Made by a program: the position numbers and the translations under genes | Shown: positions 57,372 through 64,000 of the stretch, one piece after another | Numbering within the stretch: the stretch's first letter is position 1 | Layout of the letters: each line of letters opens with the position of its first letter | The notes under the pieces: generated by a model | What the model saw: only the letters and a program-made list of their open reading frames with translations | What the model was told of the DNA's origin: nothing | Database searches by the model: none | Source of the DNA: Acanthaster planci | Lineage: Eukaryota; Echinodermata; Asteroidea; Valvatida; Acanthasteridae | Direction of reading: 5' to 3' | Length of the DNA stretch: 64,000 nucleotides | NCBI RefSeq assembly: GCF_001949145.1 | Contig: NW_019091357.1 | Location: 3,231,078 to 3,295,077, forward strand

Positions 57372-57767
57372 ATGGCGGCAGGTTTAAGCAATTTCGCGTT
57401 GCTGAATGACGAGGAAATTGCGGAATTACTTGACGGAGCGGACGCAAAGAATACAAAGAAATAAATTCAGTGTGCTGTGCGTCGAGTAGGATCTTACGCG
57501 AGGTGCGCTGGTTCGAGTTTAGACGAGGTAGAACAGCGATCCGCTGCAGAACTTGACTTCTAGTTCCTGTCACGTTTTACGATGGTCTACGAAGAGACGA
57601 CGGCACATTGTACACTAAAAAGTCAAGGCATGCAATTCGGTATGGACTGCATCGTTACTTTTTAACGTCCAGGGACATGGAAATAACCAACAAGGGTACC
57701 GCTTGAAGGATAGCAACAAGGTCTACAAAGGCATGATGGTTAAGCTTTAAAAAGCAGATGACAGAGG
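57372..57767 (+). pseudogene. KIAA1958/DUF3504-like N-terminal region, broken
   Basis: From an ATG at 57372 one frame reads FALLNDEEIAELLDG, then ADAKNTKK followed by TAA (57462-57464). The same frame continues after the stop as IQCAVRRVGSY and LDEVEQRSAAELDF, then TAG. A shifted frame continues FYDGLRRDDGTLYTKKS and AIRYGLHRYF, and after another shift LKDSNKVYKGMMVKL. This order (EEE..LL..KDAKNTKK; ELD..; FY..RR.DGT.Y.K.S..; R.GL.R.F; NKVFK..) is that of the N-terminal part of KIAA1958/QRICH1/ZMYM-type proteins with Crypton-derived DUF3504 domains, a family expanded in several marine invertebrates. At least two stops and two frameshifts rule out an intact gene. A donor-like GTAAGT follows at 57768. 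Family assignment is by eye from pattern. Confidence 0.5.
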
Positions 57768-58009
57768 GTAAGTGGGCCTACCTTTTTCATTGTTATTTAT
57801 ATTCATATATTTTATAAAGTGACAAATGTTCCATTCAACTCGCCTGCGAATTTATAGCCCTTGTAGGCCTACTCGTAGGCACAGTAGCTTTTGTAAACAC
57901 GATGGCTGTGGTCAGTGAACTGAAGTCAATAGACCGATTCGCTCACACCATAGCTGTGGTGCGTATTAATTTCGTCCAACCTTTCCTTTGCAATGCTTAC
58001 TGGGCCGCC

Positions 58010-58089
58010 AAACAACTCTTTACCGCGCAATGAAACAACTCTCGTCGCGCAATGAAATGACTGTCATGGCTGACTGTCATGGCGCACTG
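58010..58089 (-). repeat. 22-bp minisatellite, right array (inverted)
   Basis: Two good units (58010-58032, 58033-58054) and a degenerate third, in the opposite orientation to the left array. Minus-strand units read CATTGCGCGACGAGAG and CATTGCGCGGTAAAGAG. Confidence 0.75.
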
Positions 58090-58237
58090 TAATGTAGACT
58101 GAATAGAGCGCCATAGTATAGGCACGTGGCAAGGTTTAGACATGCATGAACAGACTTGCATCGCCTATGAAGCCGAGATGGGACGAGAGCAGCAATCCAA
58201 CGCCATTTTGGCGTTAGGCAAAGATGCTATTTACAAA

Positions 58238-58295
58238 GATTGTTCGAGTGACGAATGTAGTCAGAAAAAGCTCGACCAGTGTCACTCGAACAATG
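58238..58295. repeat. Short inverted repeat ATTGTTCGAGTGA
   Basis: ATTGTTCGAGTGA near 58240 faces its exact complement TCACTCGAACAAT near 58283, about 30 bases apart. A third, one-mismatch copy (TCACTCGCACAAT) occurs near 58382. Confidence 0.75.
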
Positions 58296-58410
58296 GATAG
58301 TATGTTGGACCACTTTAATTGACCATCTGGAACCAGGGCCTGGTGCATAGTTCCGTCTCTGGTTAGCATCGCTGTGAATACGTCACTCGCACAATTTGTA
58401 AAGGGAATTT

Positions 58411-58488
58411 GCGCGGGAACCAGTGCCTGAACCAATACGGGAGAAAGGGCATTAGAGCGCGAGAACCAGCGCTTGAACCAATACGGGC
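58411..58488 (+). repeat. 46-bp direct duplication
   Basis: GCGCGGGAACCAGTGCCTGA at 58411 recurs as GCGCGAGAACCAGCGCTTGA at 58457. Both continue ACCAATACGGG. Spacing is 46 bp, and the unit abuts the palindrome that follows. Confidence 0.8.
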
Positions 58489-58757
58489 GGGAGCCACGGA
58501 CGTGTATAATAAAATCTGGACTCGCGATGCCCTTAATCAGCTTGTAGAGTCATTGAATCCACTCGCGGCCATTTTACCAAGCCCAATACAAAGCTTTCCT
58601 GGCAATGTTCGCCTTTGTTCTTCCAGACGTCAAAAGAAGGGAGCCAACCCATGCTTTTTTATTTGGCTCGGTAAAATGGCCGCTGGTTGGCTTCTTTTTC
58701 ATACAAAGGCGTTGCGAGTCCAAGTTTTTATATACGTCCGTGGCGGGAGCTCACTTC
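58486..58757. repeat. Imperfect 270-bp palindrome (MITE-like)
   Basis: Left block GCCACGGACGTGTATAATAA..GGACTCGC pairs with the right end (complement GCCACGGACGTATATAAA..GGACTCGC). A second inner block GCGGCCATTTTACC(A/G)AGCC pairs likewise. Indels separate the paired blocks, so it is old or never a simple hairpin. Confidence 0.7.
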
Positions 58758-58829
58758 GTTCGCACTACATTTGCCGGTTTAAATGACGCCACACTTCGGC
58801 ACACTACAGAATGTTCTTGTTTTTAAATG

Positions 58830-59399
58830 TCATGTTTATGCATGCCACACAGATTCGTGAGACTAGATACACGTGTACTCAGTTAACAAGGTACTTAAAG
58901 TCCCTTTAGCCCAAAAAGAATGCTACGCTCAAAGTTTTGCGGTGAGTGGTGCCAAGACATGGAACAATTTGCCAGGGAAGTATAGACTCCGTAGGGACAG
59001 TCAAATCAGAACTACAGAAAGCCATGACCAGTGCTGTGTATGTAGACCAAAATGCAGATGTCTGGAGTTGTAAACTTGGTTGCCAATGGTCATTGGAGCC
59101 GGATTGGGAATTTCCGCGTGTTCTTTTTTCCATATGGTTTTTTGCGGGTTTTTCGTCCATCCCCCGATGAGTATTGAATTAATGCCTTGATTATTTAAAT
59201 GCTCACATGTGTATGATATTTTAGTGGTTTGTATTTGTGTTTGTCGTATTTGTCAAGTTTAATTGTCGTTGTGAGTTTCTAACTATTTTTTGACTTGTAA
59301 TGATCGCAGGGCCCTAATGGAAACCAGTTTGTATTAAACTGTTTGGGCAAACCCTGGGTAACGAAATGGAATAAATAAATAAATAAATAAATAAATAAA
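58830..59399 (+). mobile_element. CR1/L2-like LINE 3' end with (AAAT)n tail
   Basis: Frame near 58.87 kb: VPLAQKECYAQSFAVSGAKT followed by WNNLPG, the usual C-terminal signature of non-LTR RT proteins (R-S-F-(A/S)-V-S-G-A-K-x-W-N-x-L-P). The downstream 3' region ends AAACTGTTTGGGCAAACCCT and a perfect AAAT microsatellite (59370-59399), like CR1/L2-type 3' ends. 5'-truncated and frameshifted. Confidence 0.65.
59370..59399 (+). repeat. (AAAT)n microsatellite
   Basis: About seven perfect AATA/AAAT units closing the LINE 3' end. Confidence 0.95.
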
Positions 59400-59966
59400 G
59401 TTTTTTGACGAGGGTCGTTCGAGCGCACTGCACGTATTGCACGTGCGCATTGACAATCACCAATTGGCAACTTTCCAGCGAACGACCTTACACGCGCGGT
59501 AAGACGCCCCAAAAGGGGACTTTTGCTCAGGCAAAAAAACCCACGTTTCTAGTCAGGGGCTGGCTCCAAATGTGTTGCGGCGACGCGGCTGTGTTTTTTT
59601 CTCTGTTTTTTTTCCTGTGCGCACGGATTGCCGTATCTAAGCAGGTCTCCTTTCGTGCTTTTTTTCAGCTAAAGCAATTTAATGGGGTTTTTCTAAATTA
59701 AAAAAAAATTGAAAACTCCACTAACAGTATAGTAGAGATTAGTGCAATAGATCAATTTGCTGACGCCATTGCTGAGGCGTCCCCGTCACTCAGGGGCGCA
59801 TTCCTATTGTAGGCTTGACGAGCGCGTGACATGTTAGCAGTGCGCTCCCATTGGCTGATGAGGAAGCATTCAGTGCGCATCTCTTTTGTGCATCTCATTT
59901 GTTCACGCGTGTGGGGACACCGCAGTAATGGCTCTTGATTCTTGTCACCACATCGGTCTACACGGG

Positions 59967-60126
59967 CGATTCACAGTAGTGCCCCTCCAAGAGTTTCGAA
60001 CGCGTTGACCAATCACAATGCGCGAAATCTATGGACCCTTTCCAAACGCGCATTGGATCGACAGATGTCGCGCACTGTGATTGGTCAACGCATTGCAAAC
60101 TCTTGGGGGCGCACTATTGTGAAACC
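59967..60126. repeat. 160-bp palindrome with CCAAT boxes in both arms
   Basis: 58-nt arms (59967-60024 and 60069-60126) around a 44-nt spacer. Paired landmarks are TTCACA(G/A)TAGTG, CCAAGAGTTT and CGTTGACCAATCACA(A/G)TGCGCG. MITE-like; no certain target duplication. Confidence 0.8.
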
Positions 60127-60692
60127 CCCTATTATCTCCAATGCTTGAACTGATGGTCTCTGCTCAGTCGCAATGTCGACCGTGCATGCGCGGCACGCAT
60201 AGTGCTTGTTCAAAGACTAGCGTACGATTCGATCCACCATCAGGCCGAAATCAACACTTTTATGAGGATAACCCACTCCGTCCATCCAGGGGGCGGTCTA
60301 ATACTTGCTTGACGTCAATGATCTGTAGTATTTATGTAGATTACAGCCTACTGCGGTTTGCGGTTGACCCCCAAGGAAATTGTACTTCATGAATTCATTG
60401 CCGTTGTTGAATTAATTATTAAACATCGGAAAATAATTGGCAGGTGCGTTCGCAGACGCAGGTGGTGGACAGTACCCGCATCATATTAGGTTGTTTGGTT
60501 ATATTACGTGTGCACTTTTATGTCCAGTATTAGTCTCTTGTTGAGCGTATGGTAATAATACTAATAACAGCAAAGCTTGTACAGGCACTCGACATGTAGA
60601 ATATTGAAGACAACATTGGAAGCAGATAATGAAATTGGATCAGTTTTTCCAGAGAGCGTTAGGCTTCAACTTGCACTCTCCCTCCATACTTT
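60127..60692. other. Spacer between palindrome and P450 3' end
   Basis: It presumably includes the P450 3' UTR (minus strand), but I found no canonical AATAAA or ATTAAA on that strand. Nothing else recognised. Confidence 0.4.
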
Positions 60693-63214
60693 CTACTTGC
60701 GGGGAACGGCACAGATCTCGAACGGCAGGGGCGACCACGTGATCCCTGCCACGCCCTTGAAGGAGATGGGCGGGGCCAGAGTTGGTTTCCGAAAGGTGAA
60801 GCGGTGGATGAGACGAGTAAAAAAGACGAAGAGCTCCGTCCGAGACATTTGCTCGCCGATGCACATGCGAGGACCTGGGATGGATAAAAAAAAATTCGCG
60901 ATTTAGTATTTGAATTCAGGAAAACAGTTCTACAAAATTCTTTAAAGTACTCTATCGCAAAATCTATATCCGACCTTATAATAGTCATGTAAACATACTG
61001 TACATGAACAGGACCGGTGGTTTTATAGAACTAAGGTTCCCGTTTAAACACCACGGCCCATTAACACTGGTGACATTGCTGATTTACTAGTTATATTTGA
61101 CTAAATTATATAACTCCGACAATCTGCATTCTTTTCCTCAAAGTTTGGTGACTTATTGACAAAATCTTGTACCTGTAGAGAAGGGTAGCAAGTCGTACTT
61201 CCTGTTGGAGAGCTGCCCGCTTTCGTCCAGGAACCTCTCCGGTTTGAATTTGTCCGGCTCAGGGAATACCTTTTCGTCCAAACCGAGCATTCCCAGGTTA
61301 GCAAACACCAAACTGCCCTTAGAGATATGGTATCCGCCGATGGTGGTGTCCTGGGAGGCCTGGTGCGGTGCCCCGAGGGGAACAACGTTGCCCAGGCGAA
61401 ATATCTCCAGCATGACCGCCTCGGTGTAGGGCAGCCGTGGCCGGTCGGCCATGGTGGGGAATCGCTGGCGCCCCACGACAGAGTCAATCTCATCTTGAAC
61501 CTGTTGGTTTGGTCAAACAGATGCAGGATATGAGAACACACTTTCACTTTGGTCATTTCAAGTTTAAAAAACTTGATAATAAGGGGTGTTGTTTGGCTTA
61601 ATTTCTTTCTAATTCTGTGTGGACTTATGGCGGCAGACAATGGCATCACTGTCATTTCAAGTCAAAGAAGAAACATACACCTCAAACGACTGAGATCCAT
61701 GTGGCTACTTCAGAGGATCTGAAAATTTGGAGCATATTGGAGAGTCCTATACCTGCTGTATGTAATGGCTCTTACAAACTTAAATCTGGCACACGACACT
61801 CTTTTATACCAACCAATGCCTAGGCTTTAAGGTTATCTGATTATTTCAATCGAGGTACATGTACCCTTTGTTGAATTTCAGGATGTGCCATCATGTAGAT
61901 CATTCCCCACCGAACCGATGTCGATGTAGCCTCCGTTCCAGCCACAAAGAGATCCCCCACAGTGGCGTACATGTCGTTCATATTCACGTTGGACTTGTTC
62001 ACCGACGACGCCTCCATCTCCCGCAGGTACACGTCGATGAAGTCCCGCGGGTGCTCCGGGTCGAAATCTTTCTTGTGCTCCTCCAGGACGTCCCGCGTGA
62101 ACTCGCAGATGAGCTTGAGGTTCTCGCCAGTCTCCCGGACCGGGGGCAGGAACCGGGCGAAGACGTGGGCGCCGGGTAAGACCTGCAGCGCTCCCGTCAC
62201 GCCGCCGATCAGCTGGATGTTGCGGTAGATCGCCCCGAGCAGCCGCTTGAATTGCGGGTCATCGTAGTCGTAACGAGTGCCAAATACCACCTTGCAGATG
62301 ACGTTGGACACGGCATTGGCCATCAGGACGTAGGGGCTGAACGGCCGGCCCTCGTGTTTAGCCACTTCTGTCAGCAGATGGCCAGCTTCCACTGCCACCT
62401 GGTCTTCAAAGTCAGTTCTGTTTAAGCCAAAGTCCCTCATGAAGGTCATGGCGATCCGTCGCTGGGTCTTCCACGCTTCTCCAGACGAAAATGCAACTCC
62501 TGTGTGTCAAGAAAATATGTTCCAATTTGAGCCGCCATGTCACTAAAATGCGCAGCGCCATAAAATAAAATACCGTCGGTACTCCAAAATGTTTCGTTTG
62601 TGTACCCAAAGAAAATTATAAACGTTCATCATTTGCATAGTATTTTGAAGCTTCCACCTGCATTACCGTCATTAACGGGCGAGTTCAAGAGACAAACATG
62701 CACTTGAAGACCACTTGTCGAATTTCCCAGATAACTGGTAGGCGGCCCGCTATACAACATAATAATTCATGTACTAGGTACCGGTCAAAATTGATCCGTG
62801 ATTGATAGATGGTCGTTTCCCTAAATCGGAGAACAAATGATTAACTGCAGAATGATAAATGTCGACCTATAATTAAGACTTCTTCGAAACAAATCTCTAA
62901 GTATATGTACCGGTAGATAATGGGGAAACAGCTTACCCCTGACAAGAGTCAACGATATTTAACACAGGAACTTAATTCATCAGTTTCTGCTCAGTCTCCA
63001 AAAATCGATTACGTGCGTGTATACTCACTGCAGGAATAAACACATGTCAAGCGTACCTGCGCCATCCAAAACATGTTTGAGTATCTTAACAGATGGTCGA
63101 TCGCAAATGAACTTGTTGTGGAAAGCTTCTTTGATTGTCTCGGCGCCGTGCAGGATGACAAGGCTCAGCCCCACAAGACCCACAGAATATACCGGTCCGT
63201 AAGTTTTGTAGTAA
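60693..63214 (-). CDS. Cytochrome P450, clan 2 (CYP2-like), four exons, N-terminus missing
   Basis: Haem-thiolate monooxygenase, normally anchored in the endoplasmic reticulum and fed electrons by P450 reductase; the substrate is unknown. Exons in transcript order: 63214-63057, 62499-61865, 61500-61173, 60874-60693. Phases agree and the frame ends in TAG at 60693-60695 (about 434 residues). Exon A reads YYKTYGPVYSVGLVG, HGAETIKEAF, ICDRPSV. Exon B holds the C-helix GVAFSSGEAWKTQRR, the DFIDVYL segment and the I-helix AGTEATSTS. Exon C has LPYTEAVMLEIFR (ExxR), PHQASQDTTIGGYHI and FKPERFLDE. The haem loop F-S-T-G-P-R-M-C-I-G is assembled across the last splice. The C-terminus is LPFEICAVPRK. 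All catalytic landmarks are intact, so the gene looks functional. The missing first exon (signal anchor, PPGP hinge, about 60 residues) was not found in 63215-64000. It is convergent with the laminin gene. Confidence 0.93.
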
Positions 63215-64000
63215 CTGAAGTGACAAAAAAAAAATCCATTTTACACAACCCCTGAACAAATCTGATCGGTAGCTCATTGACAGCGTTGTCTAAGTATCAC
63301 ACGGAGAAGGAAATTATTGTCACTAAAATGCTAACAATTTCTTTATTACCAATGACACAAGATGGGCTCTGGGAGCAAAAAAAGTTCTGTCACCAAATCA
63401 AGGTAACTTTTTTCCGATGATGGTGGCCAATAGTTGCAAACGTAAGTCAAGCTTATTTTGTGACAGCGCTTTTGATCCCGGTCAGTGTCAATCTGTACCG
63501 ACCTGAAGTGCATGTTTACCGGCAAAGAAAGGACAAGATGGTGGGACGTTTTCCAACCGGACCTGTGCACATACACGTCGCACACCTGAAGTACTGTACA
63601 TCTGAAACCTAAAGCCATTCTGGGTACATACTGTAGTGAATTGCGTGCGATGCTGAATACGTACTTCGTGAGTCACTGTTGTTTTGGAATCTAAAAGATT
63701 TCCATTTTAAATGTGACATTTTAGAATTTCGCCGACGGAGATCTTTTATAGTGCGTTTGTCTCCAACACATCGGCAAAACTTTGCCTGTTGATTTAGTCG
63801 GGTGCCGTCTCGTTACGGTAGACCGCCATTGTTTTGAATGGGAGCTTTCTGTCTATGTGTTTATTTATGTCTTTCGGAACTACCGATCTCCTTCTACACA
63901 GAGTTTTATTTTCTTTTTGTTTACCAACGTTTGCAGAAGGTTTGCAGAATTTCACCCTGGTTCGCAACATACAACCTTTGCCCCCAAAAGCACTTTAGTG
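63215..64000 (-). other. Upstream intron or flank of the P450 gene
   Basis: The acceptor for the first visible P450 exon (T-rich tract then ..cacttcag on the minus strand) lies just above 63214. I saw no hydrophobic anchor exon or PPGP hinge with a usable donor, so the first exon is probably beyond position 64000. No other gene seen. Confidence 0.55.

Larger units (their letters stand above)
56305..58100. mobile_element. Foldback-like element with 22-bp subrepeat arrays at both ends
   Basis: The left array 56316-56506 has about nine diverged copies of a 22-bp unit (consensus near CACTGCGCGATGAGAGTCGT). The right array 58010-58089 carries the same unit reversed: on the minus strand it reads CATTGCGCGACGAGAGTTGT twice, plus a worn third copy. 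Similarity continues a little outside the arrays (AGTCT..TACA(G/C)TGC). Long inverted repeats made of tandem subrepeats around unrelated internal DNA are the layout of foldback transposons. The interior holds a broken KIAA1958/DUF3504-like remnant. Confidence 0.55.

Noticed and set aside
57181-57387. 68-codon frame with W-rich sequence upstream of the DUF3504-like remnant
   Set aside because: Out of frame with the recognisable blocks and over CpG-rich promoter-like sequence; no family pattern.
63488-63676. Possible first P450 exon (NVPPSCPFFAGKHALQ on the minus strand)
   Set aside because: It resembles a PPGP hinge by chance: there is no hydrophobic anchor before it, and the nearest donor (CAG|GTCGGT) gives the wrong phase for the exon ending at 63214.

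Overview
The window is a piece of a large animal nuclear genome. It holds two protein-coding genes in convergent orientation, several degraded mobile elements and no bacterial-type features. Coding exons are short (71-635 bp), GC-richer than their surroundings, and bounded by GT..AG splice sites. The laminin architecture, the CYP2-type P450, MIR/CORE-like SINEs, CR1/L2-like LINE ends, a Harbinger-like MITE and a KIAA1958/DUF3504-like remnant together suggest an invertebrate deuterostome (echinoderm or cephalochordate). That placement is inference.

Positions 463-51951 (+ strand) carry the 3' part of a laminin alpha-chain gene of the alpha-3/alpha-5 type, closest in layout to vertebrate LAMA5. 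I could splice 71 consecutive exons with matching phases into one open frame of 10,203 nt (3,400 residues plus stop). The order is: tail of the LN domain, 11 LE modules, domain IV-B, LE12-16a, laminin IV type A, LE16b-22, about 590 residues of coiled coil, then LG1-LG5. Only the first part of the gene (signal peptide and most of LN) lies upstream of the window. The product is a secreted basement-membrane subunit that would trimerise with beta and gamma chains. Departures worth checking are a four-cysteine half-EGF patch inside the coiled coil, loss of both LG1 cysteines, three RGD motifs and a Pro/Thr-rich LG3-LG4 linker.

The introns hold an array of 84-bp units, each built of two related 42-bp halves; a hairpin next to a 151-bp assembly gap; a 157-bp Harbinger-like MITE with TAA target duplications; five copies of a MIR/CORE-like SINE, all antisense to the gene; two tRNA-like SINE heads; and a LINE 3' end. 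The 3' UTR probably runs about 2.1 kb to an AATAAA at 54077.

Positions 54.1-60.7 kb are intergenic and rich in long imperfect palindromes. The main structure is a foldback-like element (about 56.3-58.1 kb). Its ends are arrays of a 22-bp unit in opposite orientations, and it encloses a broken KIAA1958/DUF3504-like coding remnant. A second LINE end, with an (AAAT)n tail, follows.

Positions 60693-63214 (- strand) carry four exons of a clan-2 (CYP2-like) cytochrome P450: substrate-recognition region, I-helix, ExxR, PERF and haem-cysteine loop. The N-terminal anchor exon was not found and is probably beyond the right edge.
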